This document shows, piece after piece, positions 10,371 through 19,155 of a DNA stretch of 64,000 nt. Position numbers and translations under genes: made by a program. Origin of the DNA: Sphingomonas lacunae (lineage in GTDB: Bacteria; Pseudomonadota; Alphaproteobacteria; Sphingomonadales; Sphingomonadaceae); assembly GCF_012979535.1 (NCBI RefSeq), contig NZ_CP053015.1:868001-932000 (forward strand), read 5' to 3'. Within the stretch, counting starts at the first letter, position 1, and every line of letters begins with the position of its first letter. A model generated the notes under the pieces. The model did no database searches. It was not told the DNA's origin and saw nothing but the letters and a program-made list of their open reading frames with translations.

Positions 10371-12635
10371 GTGAACGACCGCACCAAGAATGAATTTTCC
10401 GATCGGGAAGCCTTGTTGTACCACAGCCACGGTCGCCCCGGCAAAATCGAGATCATCGCTTCGAAGCCGATGGCGACCCAGCGGGACTTGGCCCTCGCAT
10501 ATTCCCCGGGCGTCGCCGTCCCGGTGCGCGCTATCGCCGATGATCCGGCCACCGCCTACGACTACACTGCAAAGGGCAATCTGGTTGCTGTTATCTCCAA
10601 CGGCACCGCAATCCTTGGCCTGGGTAATCTCGGCGCCCTTGCCTCCAAGCCGGTGATGGAGGGCAAGGCGGTCCTGTTCAAACGCTTTGCCGATGTCGAC
10701 TCGATCGACATTGAGGTGGCAACCGAAGACCCAGAGGCCTTCATCAACGCGGTGCAGCTGCTCGAGCCAAGCTTTGGCGGCATCAACCTTGAAGACATTG
10801 CAGCGCCCAACTGTTTCATCATCGAACAGACGCTGAAAGAGCGGATGAACATTCCGGTGTTCCATGATGACCAGCATGGCACCGCCATCATCACCGCCGC
10901 CGGATTGATCAACGCGGCCTGGCTGACCGGGCGCGAGCTGGAGGACATGAAGGTGGTGGTCAATGGCGCCGGCGCGGCCGCCATTGCCTGCACCGAGCTG
11001 ATAAAGGCGCTCGGCGTGCGACACGACAATGTCATCATGTGCGACCGAAAGGGCGTCATTTGGCAGGGCCGCACCGAAGGCATGGACCAATGGAAATCAG
11101 CCCACGCCGCCAAGACCGAAGCGCGTACCCTCGAAGAGGCGCTCAAAGGCGCTGATGTCTTTCTGGGCCTGTCCGCAGCAGGCGCGCTCAAGCCCGACAT
11201 GGTCATGGACATGGCCAAGGCACCGATCATTTTCGCCATGGCCAATCCCGACCCTGAGATTTCTCCGCCCGATGCCAAGGCAGCACGACCCGACGCGATC
11301 ATTGCCACTGGCAGGTCCGATTTCCCGAACCAGGTCAATAATGTGCTGTGCTTCCCCTTCATCTTCCGTGGAGCGCTGGATGTCCGCGCGACGACAATCA
11401 ACGACGCCATGAAGATCGCCGCCGCCCGCGCCATCGCCCAGCTGGCGCGCGAGCCGGTGCCCGAAGAAGTGGCCGCGGCCTATGGCGGGCGCGCTGCCAG
11501 CTTCGGCCATGAGTATATTATCCCGGCGCCCTTTGACCCGCGCCTGATGGAAGTTGTGCCGGCCGCCGTCGCCCGTGCCGCCATGTTCTCAGGTGTCGCG
11601 CAGCGGCCGATCGAGGACATGGATGCCTATCGCCAGAGCCTGCGGGCCCGCCTCAACCCGACAACGTCGGTGCTGACCCTTGCCTATGAAGCGGCAAGGA
11701 AAAATCCGCGCCGCGTCCTGTTTGCCGAGGCAGAGGAAGAGGTCGTGTTGCGCGCCGCCATCCAGTTCCGCGAGGGCGGATACGGCATTCCGGTTCTGGT
11801 CGGACGCGATGGTGTACGCGACAAGCTCAAGGAACTGGGCGTCGCCGATCCCGACAGTTTCGAACTGCACAATGCCAAGCACAGCCCGCTGGTGCAGGAT
11901 ATGACCGACCGGCTTTATGAAAGGCTGCAACGGCGTGGCTATTTGCGTCGGGATTGCGAGCGCATGGTCAATCGTGACCGCAACATTTTTGGCGCGCTTT
12001 TGCTGGAAATGGGCCACGCCGATGCCATGCTGACCGGTGTTACCCGTACCTATGCCCAGACAATGCGCGAATTGCGCTATGTGCTGGATCCTGCCGAAGG
12101 CCGCACTCCGTTCGGCATCCATGTTCTGGTCGGGCAACATCACACCGTGTTCATGGCCGATACCACGGTCAATGAACGTCCTTCGGCGGAACTGCTGGCC
12201 CAGATCGCCCGTGAAACCGCCGCTGTCGCCCGCCGCATGGGCCACGAACCGCGCGTTGCCTTTCTCTCCTATTCGACCTTCGGTAACCCGCCGGGCAACT
12301 GGCTGGACAATATCCGCGATGCGGTGGCCATTCTCGATGCCGAAGGGGCCGAATTTGAATATGAGGGCGAAATGGCACCCGACGTTGCCCTCAACATGAA
12401 GATGCTGGCCAAATATCCCTTCGCCCGCCTTTCCGCTCCGGCCAATGTGCTGGTGATGCCCGGCCTGCAATCCGCCAATCTTTCGGCCAAACTGCTGCGC
12501 GAGCTGGGCGGTGATTCGGTGATCGGGCCAATGCTGGTCGGTATGGAAAAGCCGGTCCAGATCGCGCCAATGGCGGCATCAGCGAGCGAACTCGTGACCT
12601 TGGCCGTACTGGCCGCTGGTGGCATCGCCAACTGA
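10371..12635 (+). CDS. maeB: NADP-dependent malic enzyme with C-terminal phosphotransacetylase-like domain
   Basis: Oxidatively decarboxylates malate to pyruvate, linking the TCA cycle to gluconeogenesis and NADPH supply. The first ~430 residues are the malic enzyme (YSPGVAVPV, the segment GNLVAVISNGTAILGLGN, the dinucleotide site VVVNGAGAAAIAC). Residues ~430-754 resemble phosphate acetyltransferase (RRVLFAEAEEEVVLRAAIQF), which in this family is an allosteric acetyl-CoA-binding domain rather than an active enzyme. The chosen start is GTG at 10371, with GAGAGGG at good spacing; another in-frame GTG lies 15 bp upstream. A strong terminator follows. Confidence 0.93.
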   Translation: MNDRTKNEFSDREALLYHSHGRPGKIEIIASKPMATQRDLALAYSPGVAVPVRAIADDPATAYDYTAKGNLVAVISNGTAILGLGNLGALASKPVMEGKAVLFKRFADVDSIDIEVATEDPEAFINAVQLLEPSFGGINLEDIAAPNCFIIEQTLKERMNIPVFHDDQHGTAIITAAGLINAAWLTGRELEDMKVVVNGAGAAAIACTELIKALGVRHDNVIMCDRKGVIWQGRTEGMDQWKSAHAAKTEARTLEEALKGADVFLGLSAAGALKPDMVMDMAKAPIIFAMANPDPEISPPDAKAARPDAIIATGRSDFPNQVNNVLCFPFIFRGALDVRATTINDAMKIAAARAIAQLAREPVPEEVAAAYGGRAASFGHEYIIPAPFDPRLMEVVPAAVARAAMFSGVAQRPIEDMDAYRQSLRARLNPTTSVLTLAYEAARKNPRRVLFAEAEEEVVLRAAIQFREGGYGIPVLVGRDGVRDKLKELGVADPDSFELHNAKHSPLVQDMTDRLYERLQRRGYLRRDCERMVNRDRNIFGALLLEMGHADAMLTGVTRTYAQTMRELRYVLDPAEGRTPFGIHVLVGQHHTVFMADTTVNERPSAELLAQIARETAAVARRMGHEPRVAFLSYSTFGNPPGNWLDNIRDAVAILDAEGAEFEYEGEMAPDVALNMKMLAKYPFARLSAPANVLVMPGLQSANLSAKLLRELGGDSVIGPMLVGMEKPVQIAPMAASASELVTLAVLAAGGIAN

Positions 12636-12654
12636 CCGGCCAGATCAGGCAAAC

Positions 12655-12693
12655 AAAAAGGCCCCGGAGCAGCGCTGATCCGGGGCCTTTTTT
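12655..12693. terminator. Bidirectional Rho-independent terminator between maeB and bamE
   Basis: A perfect 8-bp stem GGCCCCGG (12660-12667)/CCGGGGCC (12680-12687) is followed by six T on the plus strand and preceded by five A, which become T on the minus strand. It can end both maeB and the convergent BamE-like gene. Confidence 0.9.
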
Positions 12694-12711
12694 GTTGCGC
12701 CGTGGCGGCAA

Positions 12712-13230
12712 TCAGCCGCCGGGGCCACCACCGGGCCCGCCGGCGCCAGCTGCGCCCACTGTCCCGATGTTGCCAAACAATTCCTCAAAAAAGCTGCGTT
12801 CGCGGCCAAGTGTCGGCGTGCTGTCCGATTCGGGCCGAATATTGGCAACCGTCTCCACCCCGGTCCGATCAATAGCGACAACATTGCCGGCGGCATCGAA
12901 CCGGACGCGAACGAGCATCTGTTCCACCGGGCGCGGGCTGGCAAAGGCAAGCTGGCGGGTATTGCGCGACAGATAGTACCAGTCGCTGGCCTGATCCGCC
13001 GTAACAATCTGTGACTGGCCGCCAACCACGCCAAACTGGCTGGCGAAGGTAGGGCGGCCGAGCGTCCGTTCGACCGAGGCGCGGTTGTCGATGCCGACGG
13101 CCACCGAATCAAGCAAAAGCGAATCAACGATATAGCCCTGATGCGAGCGCAACTGTGTGCAGCCGCTGCTCATCAGCGCGGCGGGCAGAACAAGGGCGAG
13201 AGCGGTCTTGAGGGCACGGGTAGAGCGCAT
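12712..13230 (-). CDS. bamE: BamE-like outer membrane assembly lipoprotein
   Basis: Small lipoprotein of the beta-barrel assembly machinery. The 172-residue protein begins with a signal peptide (TRALKTALALVLPAALMSSGC) whose Cys at ~25 is the expected lipidation site, although the residues before it (S-S-G) are an imperfect lipobox. The SmpA/OmlA fold follows (GYIVDSLLLDSVAVGIDN, RASVERTLGRPTFASQF). The C-terminus is a Gly/Pro-rich tail. The ATG at 13230 was chosen because the signal peptide starts there. It is divergent from the cytochrome bc1 chaperone gene. Confidence 0.85.
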   Translation of the reverse strand: MRSTRALKTALALVLPAALMSSGCTQLRSHQGYIVDSLLLDSVAVGIDNRASVERTLGRPTFASQFGVVGGQSQIVTADQASDWYYLSRNTRQLAFASPRPVEQMLVRVRFDAAGNVVAIDRTGVETVANIRPESDSTPTLGRERSFFEELFGNIGTVGAAGAGGPGGGPGG

Positions 13231-13415
13231 GCGGCGCAAATCCTTCCTGGGCTGCCGGATGGGCCGGCGTTGGGCTGGCGGGCTTTGCCCCGTCGCCGCG
13301 ACGGCGACCAGCCCTGACGCAGCCTTAGGCCATCTGCCCCTTGCCGCACAAGGGGCAGCACACCGGTCCCGACAGCCCCTTTGCATTGCGCGCGCACCGC
13401 CCCTATCTGGCGGTC

Positions 13416-13940
13416 ATGAACCTGTTCCAGCGCCTCTTTGCCCGCCAGCCCGATCCTCGTCAGGCCTATCGCCCCGCCTATGAGGCGATCGTTGCCCGCG
13501 GCCGCGCCCCGGCATGGTATCTGGGCGGCGTGCCCGATACGCTCGACGGACGCTTCGAGATGATCGCCGCCGTGCTGGCCCATGTCCTCCTCCGGCTCGA
13601 AGCTGATCCAGCCATGGCCCAGCCCAGCGTCCACCTCACCGAATTGTTCGTTGATGACATGGACAGCCAGCTGCGGCTTATCGGCACCGGTGATCTTGTT
13701 GTCGGAAAGCAGGTAGGCAAGATGATGTCGGCCCTTGGCGGCCGTCTCACGGTCTACCGCGAGGCCGGGGGTGAAGCCGCGGCACTGCGCGCCATCCTTC
13801 TGCGAAACCTCTGGGACGGAGACGATGCCGGGGAGGCAATTGACCGGACCGCCGCCCGGCTTGCCGCCTTTGCCGCCGCGCTGTCCCCCCTGTCGGCCGA
13901 CACCATCCTGGCAGGGCAATTGCCCGACGTGGCGGATTAG
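13416..13940 (+). CDS. Ubiquinol-cytochrome c chaperone family protein
   Basis: 174-residue protein of the Cbp3/UQCC1 family, which helps assemble cytochrome b of the bc1 complex. It starts MNLFQRLFARQPDPRQAY and has the family core ARAPAWYLGGVPDTLDGRFE-like segment, the Leu-rich helix VLAHVLLRLEAD, and VHLTELFVDDMDSQLR with VGKQVGKMMSALGGRL. The start at 13416 is where the family homology begins. It is followed after 3 bp by the DUF177 gene, so the two are likely co-transcribed. Confidence 0.85.
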   Translation: MNLFQRLFARQPDPRQAYRPAYEAIVARGRAPAWYLGGVPDTLDGRFEMIAAVLAHVLLRLEADPAMAQPSVHLTELFVDDMDSQLRLIGTGDLVVGKQVGKMMSALGGRLTVYREAGGEAAALRAILLRNLWDGDDAGEAIDRTAARLAAFAAALSPLSADTILAGQLPDVAD

Positions 13941-13943
13941 GCT

Positions 13944-14540
13944 GTGGCCGAAGATCGCGACATTGACCGCCCTGCCGACGCGCCCGGCGATGCCGGGACC
14001 ACCGGAGAAGGGTTCCACCGACTGATCACCGCCGCAGAGGCTAGGCGGCTGACCGGCCCGCTCGAGATCGTGGCCAATGCTGATGAACGCGTAGCGGTTG
14101 CCACCCGTTTCGATCTTGTTGCGCTCGACCGGTTCGAGGCGCGGCTCGAGTTGGTGTGTGACGGCGAGGACCTTGTCGTCAGCGGGTCAATTGATGCCGA
14201 TGTCGTGCAACGCTGCGTCGCCACCGACCTGCCGCTGCCGGTGCGGGTCGAATCGACGATAGCGGTGCGCTACGTTCCGCTAGCCCGGCTGGAAGCCGCT
14301 GAAAATGAAGCGGAAATTGAGTTGGGCGAGCAAGACCTCGACATCATCGGCGTCCCCCCCGGTACCAAGATGGACCTCGGGGACATGCTGTCAGACTCGC
14401 TCTATCTTGCCCTCTACCCCTTCCCGCGCCACCCCGACGCCGATACCTTCCTCAAGGAACGCGGCGTCCAGAGCGAAGCGGAAGCGGGTGCCTTTGGCGC
14501 GCTCGCGGCACTGCGGGACAAGCTGAGCGGGCCTGAATAG
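13944..14540 (+). CDS. DUF177/YceD family protein
   Basis: 198-residue acidic protein of the YceD family, associated in other bacteria with 23S rRNA accumulation and usually encoded next to rpmF. The family pattern is visible as FEARLELVCDGEDLVVSGSIDADVVQRC plus the acidic ELGEQDLDIIGVPPGTKMDLGDMLSDSLYLALYPFPRHP-like stretch. It starts with GTG 3 bp after the upstream stop. No rpmF follows; ssb is convergent 12 bp downstream. Confidence 0.8.
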   Translation: MAEDRDIDRPADAPGDAGTTGEGFHRLITAAEARRLTGPLEIVANADERVAVATRFDLVALDRFEARLELVCDGEDLVVSGSIDADVVQRCVATDLPLPVRVESTIAVRYVPLARLEAAENEAEIELGEQDLDIIGVPPGTKMDLGDMLSDSLYLALYPFPRHPDADTFLKERGVQSEAEAGAFGALAALRDKLSGPE

Positions 14541-14552
14541 ATCGGTAACCGG

Positions 14553-15080
14553 TCAGAACGGCACTTCGTCGTCGAGATCATCCGGGAAGGGTGATCCGCC
14601 GCTGCTGCGGCCGCCACCAAAATCATTGCCGCCACCCGGGCCGCCGCCCTGGTCCCAGCCGCCCGAGCTGCCGCCGGACGATCCGCCCCAATTGCCGCCT
14701 GAACGGGCACCGCCGCCAGCGCCGCCGCCTTGCGCGCCATCAAGCATGGTCAGAACGCCACCGACACCCACAGAGATTTCGGTCGTGTAACGGTCATTGC
14801 CGTCGCGATCCTGCCATTTTCGGGTTCGCAAGGAGCCCTCGATATAGACCTTGCTGCCCTTTTTCAGAAAGCGTTCGACAACGCCGACCAATCCTTCGGA
14901 CTGGATGACAACATTATGCCATTCGGTGCGCTCCTTGCGCTCACCGGTGGCACGATCTTTCCAGCTTTCGCTGGTGGCAATGCGGATGTTGGCAATCCGC
15001 CCGCCATTCTGAAAGGACTTGACCTCCGGATCAGCACCCAGATTGCCGACCAATATGACCTTGTTGACGCTGCCCGCCAT
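14553..15080 (-). CDS. ssb: Single-stranded DNA-binding protein
   Basis: Binds and protects single-stranded DNA during replication and repair. An OB fold fills residues 1-115 ([51 protein letters not shown]). A Gly-rich flexible linker follows, then the acidic tip DDLDDEVPF that recruits partner proteins. The 175-residue length is typical. It lies downstream of feoB on the same strand. Confidence 0.96.
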   Translation of the reverse strand: MAGSVNKVILVGNLGADPEVKSFQNGGRIANIRIATSESWKDRATGERKERTEWHNVVIQSEGLVGVVERFLKKGSKVYIEGSLRTRKWQDRDGNDRYTTEISVGVGGVLTMLDGAQGGGAGGGARSGGNWGGSSGGSSGGWDQGGGPGGGNDFGGGRSSGGSPFPDDLDDEVPF

Positions 15081-15114
15081 TATCGTTCCACTCCGTCACT
15101 GCGGCCGGAAGCGA

Positions 15115-16971
15115 TCAGCCCAGCCCGAATGCCACGGCAACCCAATAGGTCACCCCTGCTGCGACATAGGCCAGCGCGAACAAATAGCCAACCATGAAGG
15201 CAGGCCATTTCCAGCCATTGGTCTCTCGCCGGGCGACCGCGATGGTCGAAATACACTGCGGCGCGAACACAAACCATGCCAGGAAGGCGAGGGCCGTTGC
15301 CAGCGACCAGCGTTCCGACAGGCTGTTGGCGAGAGTCGTCGTTGTCGCATCCTCATCATCACCAGCCTCAATCGCATAGGCCGTTGCCAAGGCCGAAACC
15401 GCGACTTCTCTCGCAGCCATGGCGGGCAGGATCGCGATGGCGATTTCATGATTGAAGCCAATCGGCTTGGTGACAACTTCGATAACTGATGCGATCCGAC
15501 CGCCGGCACTGTATTCGAGCTGGCTGCCCGGCACGCCATCGGGAAGCTTGGGATAGCTGAGCAACAGCCAGAGCGCGATTGTCGTCACAAAGATAATCGT
15601 GCCGGCTCGACGCAGGAAAACCCACGCCCGCTGCCACAGGCCAAGCAGCACATCGCCCGGGCGCGGCATCTGATAGCGGGGGAGTTCCATCAGAAACCCG
15701 CCCTTGGCACCCTTTGTCACTGTCCGGCGCAACACCCATGCCACGAGAAAGGCACCAACAATCCCGGCCAGGTAGAGGCCAAACAGGACCAGTCCCTGCA
15801 GACCGACCCCCGGTCCGACAGGGTGGGCGGGAATGAAAGCACCGATGATCACTGCATAAACCGGCAGACGTGCCGAACAGGTCATCAATGGCGCAATCAA
15901 AATGGTGGTCAGCCGGTCACGCGGATCGGCGATGGCACGCGTGGCCATGATGCCGGGAATGGCGCAGGCAAAGCTGGACAAGAGAGGAATGAACCCCCTG
16001 CCGGAGAGACCTACCCTGGCCATTAGCCCATCCATCAGAAAGGCAGCACGCGCCATATAGCCGGTGGATTCGAGCAGCAGGATGAAAAAGAAGAGGATCA
16101 ATATCTGCGGGAGGAAGACGACAACCCCGCCAACACCTGCAATCACGCCTTCGACGATCAGGCTACGCAAAAATCCGTCAGTCATCGCGGCGATGACTGC
16201 ATCCGCCAGCATCCCTTGCCCGGATTCGATCCACCCTATGGGGGCTTCCGCCAGACTGTAGACAGCCTGGAACATGACAAACAAGAGACCGAGCAGGATC
16301 AGGAACCCAAAGATCGGGTGGAGGAACAGGCTGTCCAGCCGCTGTGTCCAGCTACGATGAGGGGTTTCAGAAATGATGGCGGCTGCGCTCAGTTGCCGTG
16401 CGCGGTCACGGCGCTGGCGCTCATCCAGAACTGGCTGCGTGACCGTCACTCCGCCATCAACGACCGAAGCCAGGGCCTCTTGCAACTCGGCAAGCCCTCG
16501 TTTCCGGACAGCGACGGTCGGAATGACAGGCACCCCAAGCTCCGCCGAAAGCCGGACCGGATCGAGTTCCAGCCCATCCCGCTCCGCCATGTCCACCATG
16601 TTGAGGGCCACCACGGTTGGCAAACCGAGCGCCAGCAGTTCAAGTGCAAAGCGAAGATGATTGTCGAGATTGGCAGCATCAACAACAATGATCAGCCCGT
16701 CCGGCCGTCGTTCGCCGTCCTGGCGGCCAAGGAGAACATCCTTTGTCACCTCTTCGTCCGGACTGCCAGGCGTCAGAGAATAGGTGCCGGGCAAGTCAAT
16801 CAGCTCAACCGGGCGGCCATCGGGAAATTTGGTCCGGCCTGAATGGCGCTCGACGGTGACGCCCGGATAATTGGCGATCTTTTGGCGCGCACCGGTCAAG
16901 GCATTAAACAAGGAACTTTTGCCGGCATTCGGATTGCCGACAAGCGCGACCAACGGGAGTATCGTGGTCAT
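15115..16971 (-). CDS. feoB: Ferrous iron transporter FeoB
   Basis: Inner-membrane Fe2+ permease with a cytosolic GTPase domain. G1 is GNPNAGKSSLFNALTG, G3 DLPGTYSL and G4 NMVD. The membrane half has the two gate domains (IPLLSSFACAIPGIMATRAI and AILPAMAAREVAVSALATAY). At 618 residues it is shorter than the ~770-residue enterobacterial protein, as in many alphaproteobacteria. Its ATG overlaps the feoA stop as ATGA (16968-16971). Confidence 0.95.
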   Translation of the reverse strand: MTTILPLVALVGNPNAGKSSLFNALTGARQKIANYPGVTVERHSGRTKFPDGRPVELIDLPGTYSLTPGSPDEEVTKDVLLGRQDGERRPDGLIIVVDAANLDNHLRFALELLALGLPTVVALNMVDMAERDGLELDPVRLSAELGVPVIPTVAVRKRGLAELQEALASVVDGGVTVTQPVLDERQRRDRARQLSAAAIISETPHRSWTQRLDSLFLHPIFGFLILLGLLFVMFQAVYSLAEAPIGWIESGQGMLADAVIAAMTDGFLRSLIVEGVIAGVGGVVVFLPQILILFFFILLLESTGYMARAAFLMDGLMARVGLSGRGFIPLLSSFACAIPGIMATRAIADPRDRLTTILIAPLMTCSARLPVYAVIIGAFIPAHPVGPGVGLQGLVLFGLYLAGIVGAFLVAWVLRRTVTKGAKGGFLMELPRYQMPRPGDVLLGLWQRAWVFLRRAGTIIFVTTIALWLLLSYPKLPDGVPGSQLEYSAGGRIASVIEVVTKPIGFNHEIAIAILPAMAAREVAVSALATAYAIEAGDDEDATTTTLANSLSERWSLATALAFLAWFVFAPQCISTIAVARRETNGWKWPAFMVGYLFALAYVAAGVTYWVAVAFGLG

Positions 16972-17270
16972 GCGCCTGACAGACCTCCAACAGGTGAGGA
17001 CGCTGCTTGAGCTGCATCTTCGGGTGCCACCAACGAGATGGCAGCTGCGTGCACTGCCCGCATCACAACGCGCATCCGACCAATGCGAATGGCTAGTGGA
17101 TCACGAAAGAACAGCGATCCGCGGTGCAAAATTTCTATATCCATGCCCTCATAGATGCCAAATTCGCGGATCCGGCGAGCCTCTCCTGAATCAAGCCTTG
17201 CCCAGTCAATATGGGCAATGCGGGCGACACGGCCGACCGGCAACCGGTCGAGGGACAGGGGGTGGCTCAT
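16968..17270 (-). CDS. feoA: FeoA-domain protein
   Basis: Small SH3-like cytosolic protein that assists FeoB. The core reads ARRIREFGIYEGMDIEILHRGS followed by DPLAIRIGRMRVVMRA, the usual FeoA pattern. ATG at 17270 (MSHPLSLDRLPVG) is the preferred start; an ATG six bases earlier and a TTG at 17297 are possible, and none has a clear ribosome-binding site. The C-terminus has about 20 extra Ala/Pro-rich residues. It is translationally coupled to feoB. Confidence 0.88.
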   Translation of the reverse strand: MSHPLSLDRLPVGRVARIAHIDWARLDSGEARRIREFGIYEGMDIEILHRGSLFFRDPLAIRIGRMRVVMRAVHAAAISLVAPEDAAQAASSPVGGLSGA

Positions 17271-17291
17271 TTGCATTTGCGAGCCATTATC
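17266..17291 (-). promoter_or_regulatory. Fur-box-like sequence at the feoA start
   Basis: On the minus strand GATAATGGCTCGCAAATGC runs into CAAATGAG, giving GATAATG and two overlapping CAAATG-type half-sites that resemble Fur boxes. It overlaps the start-codon region, which is unusual for an operator. Proposed only because feoAB genes are typically Fur-controlled. Confidence 0.3.
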
Positions 17292-17363
17292 AAACAAGCG
17301 GGGTGGTGGGAAGCAAAAGACGAAGGTCGCACCATCAGGCCAACCGGTCTCACCGACCCAGCA

Positions 17364-18035
17364 TCAACGCTTGGCGGGATAGCGCAGACGCCCGACAAAA
17401 CGGGTCAGGCTGGGGCGATAGTCCGATCCGCGTGACCAGCCGGCCTTCCACCTTTCAAACCGCATGACCCCGTCAATCCTGCGCGACAAAAAAGCACGAG
17501 TTTCAGTCAAGTCCTCGCTCTCATCGTCCAGCAACACCGTCATGGTGGATGCATAGACGGCAGAGAGGGTGAGCCTTTTGGTATAATGATTATAGTCAGT
17601 GGCGGTGTCCCCGGCGAGCCGCCACATCCGGTCGACAGTCCGCCAGCCCAGCCGGACCGCGCGCGGCGCATTCTGCGGCATGGCCAAAAGAGTGGCGGCG
17701 CGACGGAGCGCTTCACGGTCAGGCGCAATAATGTCGATCCGCGCTTCCACCAAGGCAGTGATCCGTTCCCTTATTTTCATTGCGGCGAGCTTGGCCGAAG
17801 GAAGGCGTTCTTCCATGCGCGCATCAATCGACGCAAACCAGGCGTCAATCATGTCCACCGGCCCATCGGCAAAGGCAAGGCGGGCCAGATCTGCATCAAC
17901 CCCGTGCATGTCGGCTGCAGCCGTCACCGCCGCAACCGTCCAGCCATCAAAAGCGGCATTGGCGGCGATGTCACCAATCAAGCCAAGGCGGATTTCGTCG
18001 AGTGTGGGATCAGCGGGGATCGGCTGGGGGGTCAT
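17364..18035 (-). CDS. COQ9 family ubiquinone biosynthesis protein
   Basis: 223-residue protein matching the COQ9 lipid-binding accessory factor of ubiquinone synthesis. The N-terminal half is TetR-like helical (AANAAFDGWTVAAVTAAAD). The C-terminal half has the hallmark segment AVRLGWRTVDRMWRLAGDTA then DYNHYTKRLTLSAVYASTM. Expected to act peripherally at the inner membrane with the Coq7/Coq6-type hydroxylases. It lies about 90 bp upstream of feoA on the same strand. Confidence 0.9.
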   Translation of the reverse strand: MTPQPIPADPTLDEIRLGLIGDIAANAAFDGWTVAAVTAAADMHGVDADLARLAFADGPVDMIDAWFASIDARMEERLPSAKLAAMKIRERITALVEARIDIIAPDREALRRAATLLAMPQNAPRAVRLGWRTVDRMWRLAGDTATDYNHYTKRLTLSAVYASTMTVLLDDESEDLTETRAFLSRRIDGVMRFERWKAGWSRGSDYRPSLTRFVGRLRYPAKR

Positions 18036-18070
18036 GGGCGATCATCCTTCGAATCCTGTCTCTGCACAGG

Positions 18071-19000
18071 CTAGCGGGCAGGTTCCGCCGTGGCATTGCC
18101 GCCGCCTTGAGGCAAGCGAATCAGAACAAGCGCCACCGCAACCATCAGACCGCCAACCAAATCTATCGCACTGAGGCGTTCCTCGTACAATATCCACCCC
18201 GCCATGGCCGCGATGGCTGGCTGGCTGAGCAAAGTCAGGCCCACCACCAGAGCCGAAAAATGCGGCAAGGACCATATCAGCAAGCCTTGCCCGATAATCT
18301 GGCTGGTTAGCGCCAGCAACAAGACGGCAGTCCAGTCCCCCGGAATGATCCTTTCTCCCAGCAAGGTCGCAAACAAAAAGAGCGGGACAATTCCAGCTGC
18401 ACTCGACAAGGCCAGTGTCGGCCAACTGGGCAGACTGTCCCGCGCCCGCTGCATCGCCAGAACGTAACCGGCATACAGCACGCCAGCGAGCAGACACAGG
18501 AGATCCCCGATCAACCGGGCCTGCCCTTGCTGGCTGCTTTCGGTCATCAGCAGGACCGCCCCTGCAAAAGCCAGCACCAGAGCAAGGCCTTCAAAACCGC
18601 GCGGTAACCGCCGGGCAAGCAAAAGGGTGGTCACGGCCAAAATCAGGCTGGCTGCATTGCCGAACAGCGTCGCATTGGCCATTTTGGTCTGCAATATGCC
18701 CAGATGCCAGCTGCCGAGATCGGCAGCAAAGAAAACGCCACCCAGCAAGGCCAGACCCCATACGGAACCGGTCGGCCAAGGCAAGGGCGCCCCGGCCTTT
18801 CGTGACAGGCTGCGCCATTGCCAGGCGGCGAAGGCGAGCAACAGCGGCAGCGCAAGGGCGAGCCGCCAAAAAGCCGCGGCCACGGGTCCGACATCGGCTT
18901 CCCGGACAAAGGCCGGGCCAAAGGCCAACGCCGCATTGCCGCCCAGCAGGGCGACAAAGGCAAGTGGAGAACCACTGCTGCGCTGAGCATCCCGGGTCAT
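18071..19000 (-). CDS. DMT-superfamily transporter (EamA domains)
   Basis: 309-residue integral membrane protein with about ten hydrophobic helices in two EamA repeats (FAGAVLLMT and LVGGLMVAVALVLIRLP end the two halves). Likely an inner-membrane exporter of small metabolites; the substrate cannot be read from sequence. ATG at 19000 was chosen because AGGA lies about 10 bp upstream; the 14-residue longer form would need a TTG with no ribosome-binding site. The stop is 35 bp from the COQ9 start. Confidence 0.88.
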   Translation of the reverse strand: MTRDAQRSSGSPLAFVALLGGNAALAFGPAFVREADVGPVAAAFWRLALALPLLLAFAAWQWRSLSRKAGAPLPWPTGSVWGLALLGGVFFAADLGSWHLGILQTKMANATLFGNAASLILAVTTLLLARRLPRGFEGLALVLAFAGAVLLMTESSQQGQARLIGDLLCLLAGVLYAGYVLAMQRARDSLPSWPTLALSSAAGIVPLFLFATLLGERIIPGDWTAVLLLALTSQIIGQGLLIWSLPHFSALVVGLTLLSQPAIAAMAGWILYEERLSAIDLVGGLMVAVALVLIRLPQGGGNATAEPAR

Positions 19001-19155
19001 TGGCGCGTTATCCTGCTCATCCGAAGACTGATGCCGTGACAAGTTTTTCTTCGCAACGGAAACGCTTGCGTGGCTGTGCCACGGCTCCTAGCTTTTGCCT
19101 GACCGCCTGTCTCGGCGAGAATGCGGAAAAGACAAGAGAAGGAACGTTTTGATCG